A stretch of DNA of 46,116 bases from Deltaproteobacteria bacterium (lineage in GTDB: Bacteria > Desulfobacterota > Binatia > UBA9968 > JAJDTQ01), in assembly GCA_026712905.1 (NCBI GenBank), contig JAPOPM010000248.1:1-46116 (forward strand). The letters run 5' to 3'. Below the pieces are notes generated by a model that did no database searches, was not told the DNA's origin, and worked only from the letters and a program-made list of their open reading frames with translations. The translations under genes were made by a program, and so were the position numbers. Shown piece after piece: positions 1 through 9,887 of the stretch. Position 1 is the stretch's first letter, and each line of letters begins with the position of its first letter.

Positions 1-801
1 CGCGCCGATGAAGGGCGCGACGACGTTGCCGGTGCCGCTCAGGATGGCGATGAAGACGAAGTCCCCGGACACCGGCCAGTACACCATGGAGTCCGGGTCC
101 ACGTGGCCGATGGTGAGCACGGCGATGGCGCCGCCGAAACCGCCAAGCAGTCCGGAGATCACGTATTTCGCATGGACCGCCCGCTCCCCGGAGTAGCCCA
201 GGTAACCCAGCCGGATCTCGTTCTCCCGCACCGCGGTGGTCATGTGGCCCAGGGTGGAGCGCAGGTAGAGGTGCACCAGCACCGCCACGCCCCAGGTCAG
301 GATAGCCGCGAAAACGAACAGCGCGGTCTTGTTCTCGGCGCCCAGGGGCGCGTACCAGAGGTAGGTCGTCGCCTCCAGGCTGATGCCGTCGGTGGACCCC
401 AGCTCCTCCAGCTTGGCCAGGACGCCGTAGAGGATCATGGAGAACGCCATGTTGAGCAACGCGAAGAAGATGCCCCGGTACTGCCGCAGCAGGAACCCCA
501 GGCCGTATGCCAGCAGGCCCGCGGTCACCACCCCGCAGGCGATGGTCAGGAAGGCGTCGGTGATGCCCAGGTACCGGCTCATGAGCCCCACGGTGTAGGC
601 GCCGAAGCCGAAGTAGAGCGCGTGGCCGAAGGAGATCAGCCCGCAGCGCCAGAGCACCAGCAGACCCAACGCCACCGACCCCCGGGCCAGTGAGAGCGTC
701 AGGATGTTGCGGAACCAGTCGGCCACCACGAAGTTGAGGAGCAACAGCGCGGCGAGGCCGAGGGTCAGGCCCCAGAGGGTCTTGTCCTGGCGCCAGCTCA
801 T
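1..801 (-). CDS. livM: Branched-chain amino acid ABC transporter permease LivM (3' end off window)
   Basis: Inner-membrane permease of a high-affinity branched-chain amino acid (or urea/short amide) ABC importer. From the ATG at 801 the minus strand stays open for 267 codons to the left edge. It starts MSWRQDKTLWGLTLG and carries the family signature GLISFGHALYFGFGAYT at roughly residues 62-78, then several hydrophobic helices. The C-terminal part lies outside the window. The start overlaps the livH stop as ATGA, which implies translational coupling. No ATPase genes (livG/livF) are visible and would be expected further left. Function as a permease is clear; the exact substrate is not. Confidence 0.92.
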   Translation of the reverse strand, partial: MSWRQDKTLWGLTLGLAALLLLNFVVADWFRNILTLSLARGSVALGLLVLWRCGLISFGHALYFGFGAYTVGLMSRYLGITDAFLTIACGVVTAGLLAYGLGFLLRQYRGIFFALLNMAFSMILYGVLAKLEELGSTDGISLEATTYLWYAPLGAENKTALFVFAAILTWGVAVLVHLYLRSTLGHMTTAVRENEIRLGYLGYSGERAVHAKYVISGLLGGFGGAIAVLTIGHVDPDSMVYWPVSGDFVFIAILSGTGNVVAPFIGA

Positions 802-1700
802 ATGGTCCTCGGCTTGGCGGGCGCGAACAGGCCCTGCGGCCGGACGATGAGCACCGCGGCCATGATCAGGTAGATGACGAACAACTCCAGGGCCGGTTCC
901 TGGTGCACCGCGAACGCCCGGGCCACGCCCACGATAACCGAGCCGATGAGGGCGCCGGGAATGCTGCCCATGCCGCCGATGACCACCACGGCGAAGGCCA
1001 GGACGATCACCTCCACGCCGATGCCGGGCTGCACCGAGATCGCCGGCGCCTGGTAGGCGCCGCCCAGGGCCCCCAGGAACGAGCCCAGCATGAAGGTCAG
1101 CAGAAAGATCCGGTTGACGTTGATCCCCATGGCCTGGGCCAGCTCCCGGTCATAGATCACCGCCAGCAGAAGCTTGCCGAACTGGGTCCGGTTGAGCCCG
1201 TACCAGAGCACCGAGGCCACCACGGCCGACAGCAGCACCATGGACAGGCTGTAGTTGTCGAAGGGAAGCCCGGCGATCTCCGTCGAGCCCAGCAGCCCGA
1301 GGGGCTCCGGTGCAAGATAGGGGTCGGTGCCCCAGATCAGCAACAGGACGTCCTCGAGCACCAGGAAAGCCGCGAAGGTCGCCAGCACGATGATGTGCTC
1401 GTCCTCGTGATAGAGATGGCGCAGCAGGCCGCGCTCGATGATGAGGCCGAAGACCACGCCGAGGAAGAGCGCCGCCAACAGCATGACCACGAAGGCGCCG
1501 TACTCGGGCCAGTCCACCCGGAAATAGAGGATCAGCAGCGTTGCCGCGAGATAGGCGCCGAACGCGTAGAGCGCCCCGTGGGTAACGTTGAGGAGCTTCT
1601 GGACGCCGCAGATGACCGTCAGGCCCACCGCCACCATGAACAGATAGGAACCGTAGACGAGTCCGTCGACGAGGATGATGAGTAGCAGCTCGGGATCCAA
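798..1700 (-). CDS. livH: Branched-chain amino acid ABC transporter permease LivH
   Basis: Second inner-membrane permease of the same importer, 300 aa, the usual length for LivH. The start is a TTG at 1700, preceded by a purine-rich GGGGGAA; from there the N-terminus (LVDGLVYGSYLFMVAVGLTV) matches the family and no upstream ATG suits. It shows about eight hydrophobic segments, the VTHGALYAFGAYL motif near residue 39 and the conserved GGMGSIPGALIGS stretch near residue 243. It lies 113 bp downstream of the binding-protein gene, separated by a hairpin repeat, and overlaps livM by 4 bp. Substrate specificity is set by the binding protein and cannot be read here. Confidence 0.93.
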   Translation of the reverse strand: MDPELLLIILVDGLVYGSYLFMVAVGLTVICGVQKLLNVTHGALYAFGAYLAATLLILYFRVDWPEYGAFVVMLLAALFLGVVFGLIIERGLLRHLYHEDEHIIVLATFAAFLVLEDVLLLIWGTDPYLAPEPLGLLGSTEIAGLPFDNYSLSMVLLSAVVASVLWYGLNRTQFGKLLLAVIYDRELAQAMGINVNRIFLLTFMLGSFLGALGGAYQAPAISVQPGIGVEVIVLAFAVVVIGGMGSIPGALIGSVIVGVARAFAVHQEPALELFVIYLIMAAVLIVRPQGLFAPAKPRTI

Positions 1701-1732
1701 CGGTTCCCCCGTGCGCGGGAATGAAAGAAAAT

Positions 1733-1776
1733 GGCGTCCTTCGACAAGCTCAGGACAGGCGAAGTCGAAGGACGCC
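1733..1776. repeat. REP-like inverted repeat between binding-protein gene and livH
   Basis: Perfect 13-bp arms, GGCGTCCTTCGAC at 1733-1745 and its complement at 1764-1776, around an 18-nt loop containing AAGCTCAGGACAGG. A longer member of the same family lies at 11433-11541. In the minus-strand transcript the hairpin would sit just after the binding-protein stop codon (1814), a place where such hairpins can stabilise upstream mRNA. Confidence 0.8.
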
Positions 1777-1813
1777 GTCTAGTAGCCCATGTCGGCCTAG
1801 GCCGGGACGCCGA

Positions 1814-3127
1814 TCAGTCGCACTTGGCGCCCTTCATGCCGCCCTTGACCCAGTCCGCCGCATTGACCCCTTCCGGCGGGTTCACGCACTCGGCCTTGAA
1901 CTCCACCACGTCCTTGACGACGATCTCGCCCTTGGCATCGTCCCACTCGGCATAGCCCCAGCGGTCCGAGGTGACCGCCTGATGCCCCTTGCCGAGGGAC
2001 ATCTTGACCTTGGCGGCGATGATGTCGAAGGTGGCGTGCTCAAGCGCCTTGATCACCTGGTCCGTGGACGGGAACTTGCCGCCGTTGGCCTTCATGGCCG
2101 TGTCATAGGCGTACTTGGCCGCCACAATACCGTCGGCGTAGTGATAGGCCGGCGACGAGGGCGGCTGCTTGTACGCCTTCCGGTATTCGCTCCGGAACCA
2201 CTTGTTGATCGGGGTGTCGATACCCGCCGCGTACAATCCATAGGGACCGCGCGCGAGCTGTCCCGGCGGGAACTTCTTGCCGATCCGGTGGGCCGTTATC
2301 TCGCCCACCGTGAAAACGAACGTCTTGCGCTTGAACAGTCCCCTGGCTTTGCCCTGGGCGATCAAGGCCTCGATGTCGCCGCCCCAGAAGCTCGAGTGCA
2401 CCACCTTCTGCTTGGCCCTGAGCAGAACCGAGATCTCGGTGCCGTACTGGCCGGAGAACAGCTTGGGGAACTGCTGCTTCTTGGCCGGCTTGAGCTCCGG
2501 CGCCAGGGTCTGCACGCCCAGGTTGAAGTCGCGCCAGGCATCCTGGCCCCAGGCGTAGTTCTGGTTGATGCCCATGTAGCCGTCCTTGGCCTCGTTCCGG
2601 AGCTTCTTGACGACGTAGTGCGCGGCACCCACGTTGCCGGCGGTGCTGTGGTTGATGATGCGGAAGAGGTACTTCGGCTCCTTCACCAGTTCCTCGAAGA
2701 TGCGCGGCGTGCCGCATACCGTCAGCAGGGTCAGGACCCGAAGCTCCTCGGCCACCCGGGCGATGGCCGCGCAGCTCCCGGAGGAGACGTAGCCGACCAC
2801 GACGTCCACGCCCTCCTTCTGCACCTTGTTGCGCAACTCCGTGACCTGCTTGGTGCCGCCGCCCGACTCGTCGTAGACCACGAGATCGATCTTGCGGCCG
2901 GCAAGCCCGACGCTGTTGTAGGGTGCCGGCAGGGCGCCCTCGTTGATGGCGCGGACCACCAGCTCCACGCCGTTCTTGGACGCGGTGCCGTAAGTTGGCG
3001 CTCCGCCCCCGGTAAGGAACGTCGGAACCGCCAGCTTGAGGGTCTGCGCCGAAGCGGCGCCCGCCGCCAGCAACACCGCCAAAGCCGCGGTCAACGCCAT
3101 GAATCTCGTACGAGGAATTGGGGTCAT
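1814..3127 (-). CDS. ABC transporter periplasmic substrate-binding protein (Leu/Ile/Val-BP family)
   Basis: Periplasmic binding protein (type 1 fold) feeding the LivHM permeases downstream. I chose the ATG at 3127 because GGGAGG lies 5-6 nt upstream and the protein then begins with a clean signal peptide (MTPIPRTRF, hydrophobic core, cleavage near ASA-Q). A longer reading to 3208 would add 27 unrelated residues. Length is 437 aa. Mature features typical of the family include LKLAVPTFLTGGGAPTYGT, VVVGYVSSGSCAAIARVAEE and a central YMGINQNYAWGQD. Ligand is not predictable; amide, urea or amino acid are all possible. Confidence 0.9.
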   Translation of the reverse strand: MTPIPRTRFMALTAALAVLLAAGAASAQTLKLAVPTFLTGGGAPTYGTASKNGVELVVRAINEGALPAPYNSVGLAGRKIDLVVYDESGGGTKQVTELRNKVQKEGVDVVVGYVSSGSCAAIARVAEELRVLTLLTVCGTPRIFEELVKEPKYLFRIINHSTAGNVGAAHYVVKKLRNEAKDGYMGINQNYAWGQDAWRDFNLGVQTLAPELKPAKKQQFPKLFSGQYGTEISVLLRAKQKVVHSSFWGGDIEALIAQGKARGLFKRKTFVFTVGEITAHRIGKKFPPGQLARGPYGLYAAGIDTPINKWFRSEYRKAYKQPPSSPAYHYADGIVAAKYAYDTAMKANGGKFPSTDQVIKALEHATFDIIAAKVKMSLGKGHQAVTSDRWGYAEWDDAKGEIVVKDVVEFKAECVNPPEGVNAADWVKGGMKGAKCD

Positions 3128-3349
3128 ATCAGCCTCCCATGTTTCTCGATCGCCGCCACCCATGCGGCCGCGGCACGCCGAACACGAAGTATAGCCGAAT
3201 CGTCTCACAATCGCGTCGGCCGGGCAACCAGACTACCCGTTCCGCGTCACGTGTTCGCCCGTGGCGGGCTCATTAGGCTATAGTTATGGCGCAGATCAAG
3301 CCCAAGGCACCGGCGTGGAACGCGGTTGCCGTCACGGAGGGAATCGCAC

Positions 3350-3970
3350 ATGGCCAAAAACATGACCCAACGAGGCAAGGTCGACCTGGAGGGGCTCCGC
3401 GGCCCCGACGTCCAGGCGATGAAAGACCTTCAGCCGCCGGCCGACATGCCCTTCCGCATCGGCAACATGGGACACGCGGTGCTGGTGGTGCGGGACATCG
3501 ACGCGTCGGTCCGGTTCTACACCCAGGTGCTCGGCTTCAAGGTCTCCGACGTCTATCCGGAGAGCATGGTGCCGGGCCGGATGGTCTTCATGCGCTTCAA
3601 TGAGGACCACCACGGCCTCGGCCTCATCGGCCAGGCCAAGGAGGCTTCCGCGGGCCGGGAACTGCATCACCTGGCCTTCGAGGTGCCCACGCTGGACGAT
3701 GTCTTCCGCGCCCGGGACCACCTCGAGAAGCACGATGTGCCCATCGACTTCCACGGCCGCAGGCGCGCCGGCTGCCAGGTGTCGGTGGAGTTCCGGGATC
3801 CGGACGGCCACAGCCTGGAGATCTTCTGGGGACTCGACCAGGTGGACTGGAACGGTGAAGCGCGGCCGCCCGAGGAGTGGGCGCCGAGACCGGCCCTCGA
3901 AGAGGCGCTGGACGAGGCCCCGCCGGGACAGGACACCACCCTCGCGGATCCGGGTCTGCGGCGGAAGTAG
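3350..3970 (+). CDS. VOC-family (glyoxalase/extradiol dioxygenase-like) protein
   Basis: Vicinal-oxygen-chelate fold protein of 206 aa with two beta-alpha-beta-beta-beta modules. The ATG at 3350 is preferred because GGAGG sits 8 nt upstream; a TTG at 3326 is also in frame. Putative metal ligands are visible: His in GNMGHAVLVVRDI, His in GRELHHLAFEV and Glu in DGHSLEIFWGLD. The FYTQVLGFKVSD and VEFRDPDGHS motifs are classic for the superfamily. A single-domain extradiol dioxygenase or an isomerase/lyase are both possible. It is divergent from the binding-protein gene and convergent with the autotransporter gene, so no operon partner helps. Confidence 0.85.
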   Translation: MAKNMTQRGKVDLEGLRGPDVQAMKDLQPPADMPFRIGNMGHAVLVVRDIDASVRFYTQVLGFKVSDVYPESMVPGRMVFMRFNEDHHGLGLIGQAKEASAGRELHHLAFEVPTLDDVFRARDHLEKHDVPIDFHGRRRAGCQVSVEFRDPDGHSLEIFWGLDQVDWNGEARPPEEWAPRPALEEALDEAPPGQDTTLADPGLRRK

Positions 3971-4014
3971 TCGGTGGCCGGCGGCGATGGGAGAAAGGCG
4001 GAATACCGGGACGA

Positions 4015-6594
4015 CTACCAGATCATGTTGGCGCTCAGCATGACACCCTGGCTGTCCGCGCCGTGGGGCTGATCGTTGTGCACGCCTTCCAGGCTCAACG
4101 TGACCCACGACCCTGCCTTGAACTGCCCGCCCAGGCTCAGCCGCCGCGACCCCGCCCCGGAAAGCGACACGTCCGTGTAGGGCGTCAGCACCCCCCGGCC
4201 GCCCCACGTGGTGCCGAACCCATACGCGACCCGCGCATGGACACGCCCCGTTTGGTCGTCCGCCACCGGGCCGGCGACCCCGGTGTTCCACAACCGCTTC
4301 ACACCCCCGCCCGTCCGACCCCAGGCCGGCCGCAGGCTCGCCGCGAACCCCAGGCCCGCCTCGCCCGGATCGAGCCGCAACAGCCCGCTCACGCCCCACT
4401 CCTCGTAATCCTCGCTGTGGGCGAACAGCGTCCGCGCCCGGCCTTCCACCGTCAGTCCCGACGCCGCGTCCGTAAAGCGCAGCCCGCCCCCCGTCTCCAC
4501 ACTGCTGCCCGTGTCCCCGTCCCCGCCGTCGTAGCGCATACCCACCTCGATGGACGGCGTGAACGTCGCCCCGGAGGCCAGTTTGCGCTCGTGCACCCCT
4601 TCCAGCATCAGCCGCTGCCGGCTGGCGCTCAACGTCGTTTGCTCAAGACTCCCCGAGCCTTCGATATCGGCCCACGAAAACATCGTTTCGCCTTTCAGTC
4701 GCAGGCTCGTGGTCCCGCCGCCGATCAACTCATCGCTCGACACCAGAGGCCCGCTCACCCCCGCCGCCACCATCCGCTGCGTCAGGTCGCTCGCCTGCGT
4801 GTCCCCCGACTCGTCGATCTCCACCTCGCCCCAGCCATAGCCCCCCGTGGCCCACAGGTTCATGCCTGCCGAGGACTGCCAGCCCACGTACGGGTTGACG
4901 CTCGTCAACGTCGTCTCGGAATCGCCCGTCACCCCGGAGGCCGTGTATTCCACGGCTCCCCGCGCCCACGCCAACGACACCCCCGCCAGAAAGTCCTCGC
5001 TCAACCTCGTGTCCACCCCGAGGTTGGCGCTCGCCACGTTGCCGTCGTAGTCCACGGTCGCCGCGCTGCCGCCGGAGAAGTTGCGGTAGTCGCCGCCTCC
5101 CCAGAACGTCAGGTTCCCGAACAAACCACCCCTGCCCGTGCCCGCCGCGTAGAGCGGCACGGTAAAGGACGAGCCCGCGAGCAGCCGGCCGAGGTTGAAC
5201 GTGCCGCCTTCCAGCGCCCGCGCGTTCGTCAGAAGAACATCGGAGAACTTCGACGCGCCGCCGAGACGGAACCCCTTGGCGGGCGGGATGTCGGAGGTGG
5301 CCCGCCGGATGCGCCCGGAGACGGCATCGACGGTGCTGGCGGTCATGGCCCGCATGACCTGCGGCACCACCGACTTGACGGCCGTGTTCCGGCGCGCGGC
5401 CACCACGTTGGGTGAGCTCTGATAAAAACCCGACCCGACGATGATGTTGATCGGGCGTCTTCCCCGCGCCGTCACCACTTCATCGTTGAACGCGCGGGCG
5501 TAGCCCACCTTGGGGGTATCGGCGCTGTCGGTGTCGTCCGAGGGATCGTCGAAGTAATACTCGACGAAGCCGCCTTCCGGGTTGTTCTTCGCCGCGTCGA
5601 AAACCTGCGGCAGAATCAACTCTCCGGTCACGGCGTCCCGGACGGTCGGGGTCAAGGGTCGAAGCTCGAATCGGTTCGGAAACGCTCCGTGAAACAGAAT
5701 CGCGTCGATGGTGCGATCCAGGATGTAGAGGTACACCGAACCGTGTCTCCAGGGCCCGTTCGGATCCCGCAAGGCGATGAATGCTTTCGCACTGGCGGAC
5801 GGATCTCCACTCTTCAGGTGCCCCGTAACATAATTCCCCGCTTCCGTGACGAAGGCTTTCAATGTTTCCCGGTCCACCACGTCCCTGGCGGTAACGGCCG
5901 GGTCGCCATAATCGATTTGTTCCACGGCCAAGGGAGCCAGGTGAGACGAGTCGAGTTCGAATCCGGCAAGGGCCACGAACGGCAAACCCCCATAGGGGGC
6001 CGACACATAGGCGCTGGCATGACCGGAGGCGCCCGGCACCACGGAGGTCGCGTCGAACGGGGCCTCCGGTCCTCGCGACAGTATGCCGACCAGGACGGCT
6101 CGAGCGCGGACGGCCATCACAAGATCGGCGGAAGCCAAGTCCGCCAGGACTTCTTGCGGGACCCCCAACGCGGAAAGAATCGCGCCATAAATCAAGGGGT
6201 TGAGTTGCCGGCCCGTGAGGGCCGTGTCTTTCGCGTGCAAGAACAGCCTGCCGTCCAGCGACAGTGTCACGACGTAGGTGGAACCCGAACGCCAAGGACC
6301 CCCTTCTTGCCTCATGAGACACGCAAAGTGCAGGAATCGTCCCAGATCCGCCGAATCATTCTGGTTCCCTAATTCCGCGGTCACGGCCAGCGCGAACTCC
6401 ATCAGACCACCGCTGCCGTCTTCCACCTGTTGTGCCGTCACGGGCGGGTCCGCGGGAGCAGTCACACCGGCGGGAAGCGGACACGCCTCACGCGTCTGCG
6501 CCAGGGCGGGGTTTATATCGGAAAAGACCGCGAGCACGAACAGGCCGGCACAAGAAACCATTATAGTCGCGGCGGACAGTGTCCCGGTTTTCAT
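4015..6594 (-). CDS. Autotransporter-type outer-membrane protein with two Cache-like domains in the passenger
   Basis: Secreted/outer-membrane protein of 859 aa from the ATG at 6594 (AGGAG 10 nt upstream, then a signal peptide ending NPALA-Q). GTG/ATG codons at 6630/6627 would extend it by 11-12 residues. Residues about 55-225 and 235-390 look like two diverged Cache-type sensor domains: both contain a GPWR.GS.Y motif followed by an L/LF-H strand, and the second ends PKVGYARAF then IIVGSGFY, as in single-Cache domains. Residues about 490-859 form an autotransporter beta-barrel with many alternating strands, ending in the typical LSANMIW with a terminal aromatic residue. Cache domains normally sit in inner-membrane receptors, so this arrangement is unusual. 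Confidence 0.82.
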   Translation of the reverse strand: MKTGTLSAATIMVSCAGLFVLAVFSDINPALAQTREACPLPAGVTAPADPPVTAQQVEDGSGGLMEFALAVTAELGNQNDSADLGRFLHFACLMRQEGGPWRSGSTYVVTLSLDGRLFLHAKDTALTGRQLNPLIYGAILSALGVPQEVLADLASADLVMAVRARAVLVGILSRGPEAPFDATSVVPGASGHASAYVSAPYGGLPFVALAGFELDSSHLAPLAVEQIDYGDPAVTARDVVDRETLKAFVTEAGNYVTGHLKSGDPSASAKAFIALRDPNGPWRHGSVYLYILDRTIDAILFHGAFPNRFELRPLTPTVRDAVTGELILPQVFDAAKNNPEGGFVEYYFDDPSDDTDSADTPKVGYARAFNDEVVTARGRRPINIIVGSGFYQSSPNVVAARRNTAVKSVVPQVMRAMTASTVDAVSGRIRRATSDIPPAKGFRLGGASKFSDVLLTNARALEGGTFNLGRLLAGSSFTVPLYAAGTGRGGLFGNLTFWGGGDYRNFSGGSAATVDYDGNVASANLGVDTRLSEDFLAGVSLAWARGAVEYTASGVTGDSETTLTSVNPYVGWQSSAGMNLWATGGYGWGEVEIDESGDTQASDLTQRMVAAGVSGPLVSSDELIGGGTTSLRLKGETMFSWADIEGSGSLEQTTLSASRQRLMLEGVHERKLASGATFTPSIEVGMRYDGGDGDTGSSVETGGGLRFTDAASGLTVEGRARTLFAHSEDYEEWGVSGLLRLDPGEAGLGFAASLRPAWGRTGGGVKRLWNTGVAGPVADDQTGRVHARVAYGFGTTWGGRGVLTPYTDVSLSGAGSRRLSLGGQFKAGSWVTLSLEGVHNDQPHGADSQGVMLSANMIW

Positions 6595-6626
6595 GCGAAT
6601 GGTTCTCCTGCTCGGACCGTTGGCCA

Positions 6627-7010
6627 TCACGCGGGAGGTTGGCGCGACGCCGCCGTCACGCCCGCTCGTTCATCCCCTGGATTGACGATGAAGGCTTCGC
6701 CGCGCGTGAAGAAGTCACGCACCAGGGCGACGAACCGCTCGGGCTGGTCCACCTCGACGTTGTGACCCGCGTCGTAGACGTAGAGCAGCTTGGCATGGGG
6801 AATCTCCCGCGCCAGGAGCTGGCCGCTCTCGGGCGGCATCATGCCGTCCTTGGTGCCCTGCAGCACGAGGGTCTGTTGCTCGATCTCGGGCAACAGGGCC
6901 ACGAGCGCCTCATCGAGTCCGATGGAGTCGTGGTAGTAGTTGGCCCATCCCCGGAAGCCCCGACATGGTGTCGAGCCCCTCGTGGGGCGGAGTCCCGTCG
7001 AAACCGGGCG
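6627..7010 (-). pseudogene. Alpha/beta-hydrolase C-terminal remnant (frameshifted, 5'-truncated)
   Basis: The minus strand encodes an alpha/beta-hydrolase tail: LPEIEQQTLVLQGTKDGMMP with the usual acid-loop Asp, then YVYDAGHNVEVDQPERF with the catalytic-type His. Reading upstream, GWANYYHDSIGLDEALV continues in the same frame to about 6957. Before that, the plausible sequence TPPHEGLDTMSGL is in another frame, so a frameshift lies near 6950-6965. Nothing resembling the nucleophile elbow is found further upstream. The stop overlaps the GTG/ATG codons in front of the autotransporter gene. Most likely a decayed gene; sequencing error plus truncation is the alternative. Confidence 0.55.
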
Positions 7011-7196
7011 CGCACGCGCACTGCGCCGGCTCTTTGGATGTGCGAGTATATCCTTGCCCGTGTTGCATCGTCAACTACGAACCGTCGGGGTTGATGTACG
7101 AAAGTTTCAGCCCCGCCGAGCCCTTGCCGGCTCTACCGACGGCACTGTTGTTCCCACGCGGTTCGGGCTTTTCGTGACCGGGGCCGACCCATGACA
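7011..7196. other. Intergenic stretch without recognisable gene
   Basis: No reading frame on either strand gives a recognisable protein and no RNA gene is seen. It lies between the decayed hydrolase and the repeat array in front of the DUF4143 ATPase gene. Confidence 0.5.
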
Positions 7197-7277
7197 TTCC
7201 CATTCGGATGGTGTTCTATTCCGATTTGGACGGTGGTATATTCCGAAATGGACGCAACTTGATTCCGAATTGGACGG
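7197..7277 (+). promoter_or_regulatory. 22-bp-period direct repeat array upstream of DUF4143 ATPase gene (putative operator)
   Basis: Three near-identical 15-mers of the form TTCCGAnnTGGACGg begin at 7219, 7241 and 7263, exactly 22 bp apart (two helical turns). A fourth, degenerate copy matching 12 of 15 positions begins at 7197, in the same phase. A TATATT hexamer at 7237-7242 lies inside the array and the last copy ends 26 bp before the ATG at 7304. The spacing on one DNA face suggests cooperative protein binding, possibly autoregulation. Confidence 0.65.
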
Positions 7278-7303
7278 AAGGGATTCCACTTCGCGAGGCC
7301 ATC

Positions 7304-8560
7304 ATGCCAAATCCGACCACACGCGGGAAGTATGTGCCACGGCATTCGGAGGCACGAGTCCGCGAGGCGCTTACGGACACCCGCATCGTCGCCATCGTGG
7401 GTCCGCGGCAATCCGGCAAGACGACCCTCGCCCGGCGTATCGCCGCTGACGACGGCCGCCCCTTCATCTCCCTGGACGACGATCAAAACCGACGTTTCGC
7501 CGCGGACGATCCCATAGGCTTCGTCCGTGGCAACCCGACGGCGGTTATCGACGAGATTCAGCGTGCGCCGGCGCTGATCCTGGCCATCAAGCAGGCCGTC
7601 GACGAAGATGCGCGGCCCGGGCGCTATCTGATTACCGGATCGGTGGACCTCTTCAGGGCCGCCATCTCCCCCGATTCGCTTGCAGGCCGCATCGAAACCA
7701 TCGAACTGCTCCCCTTTTCCCAAGCCGAAATAACCCGGAGCGGCGTGCCGGGTTTCCTGGATCGGGCATTCTCCGGAGACTTCCCGAACCTCGCGGCAGC
7801 GGACGCCACGACGGATCTGACTCAGTGCGTCCTTGCCGGCGGCTTCCCCGAAGCCCTTTCACGGCCGCTGCCGTCACGCCGCGCGAACTGGCTGCGAGCC
7901 TACGCGGGTTCGCTGGCCGAGCGCGACGTCTCGGATATCGCAAGCGTTGGGAACCGCGACGCAATGGCCCGGCTGCTCGATCACGCGGCAGCCGCGGCCG
8001 GTCAGTTACTCAACATGAGTGGGATAGGGGCACGCCTGGGAGTGGACGGAAAGACCGTCGACCGCTGGCTGGCCCTGTTCGAGCACATGTTCCTTGTCCG
8101 ACGGGTCTACGCCTGGCATCGCAACGACCTGAAGCGCTTGGTCAAGCGGCCCAAGCTCCAGTTCCTCGACTCGGGCCTGCTTGCCGCGCTTCGGCGGATC
8201 GACAGCGCCGCCATCGCCGCAGACCGGCAGCAACTCGGTCCGTTGCTGGAATGCTTCGTGTACTCCGAGCTTGCGAAAGCCGCTACCCTGGTGGATCATC
8301 CGACATTCTTCTCCCACTACCGGGACAAGGACCGGGTCGAGGTGGATCTGGTGCTGGAGCGGTTGCCGAACGCCATTGTCGGCATCGAGGTCAAGGCAGG
8401 CGCCACCGCCCACCCCGGCGATTTCAAGGGTTTGGCCCGCCTCCGGGAAGCGACGGGCTCGCGCTTTGCCTGCGGCATCGTCCTCCACGACGGGGACCGT
8501 ATTCAGCAGGCGGGGCCGAAGCTGTTCGCCATGCCGGTGAGCGCGCTGTGGAAGGCGTGA
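7304..8560 (+). CDS. AAA ATPase with DUF4143 C-terminal domain
   Basis: P-loop ATPase of 418 aa from the ATG at 7304 (GCGAGG 5 nt upstream); a frame extension to 7208 would run through the repeat array and is unlikely. The Walker A motif is GPRQSGKTT and Walker B is AVIDEIQRAP, followed by a sensor-like YLITGSVDL. The C-terminal DUF4143 region has PKLQFLDSGLLAAL and an RVEVDLVLE...VGIEVKAG block resembling a PD-(D/E)XK nuclease core. These proteins are widespread, often mobile or variably present, and their cellular role is not established. It stands alone between a pseudogene and serS. Confidence 0.9.
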   Translation: MPNPTTRGKYVPRHSEARVREALTDTRIVAIVGPRQSGKTTLARRIAADDGRPFISLDDDQNRRFAADDPIGFVRGNPTAVIDEIQRAPALILAIKQAVDEDARPGRYLITGSVDLFRAAISPDSLAGRIETIELLPFSQAEITRSGVPGFLDRAFSGDFPNLAAADATTDLTQCVLAGGFPEALSRPLPSRRANWLRAYAGSLAERDVSDIASVGNRDAMARLLDHAAAAAGQLLNMSGIGARLGVDGKTVDRWLALFEHMFLVRRVYAWHRNDLKRLVKRPKLQFLDSGLLAALRRIDSAAIAADRQQLGPLLECFVYSELAKAATLVDHPTFFSHYRDKDRVEVDLVLERLPNAIVGIEVKAGATAHPGDFKGLARLREATGSRFACGIVLHDGDRIQQAGPKLFAMPVSALWKA

Positions 8561-8576
8561 CGGCGATCAGAGTCCT

Positions 8577-9887
<1,311 letters not shown>

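Noticed and set aside
1721-3283. 520-codon plus-strand open frame opposite the binding-protein gene
   Set aside because: Shadow of a well-supported minus-strand gene with signal peptide and Shine-Dalgarno.
7050-7177. Possible epoxide-hydrolase-like tail on the plus strand (PALPTALLFPRG)
   Set aside because: Only a few residues resemble the family and no neighbouring motif supports it.
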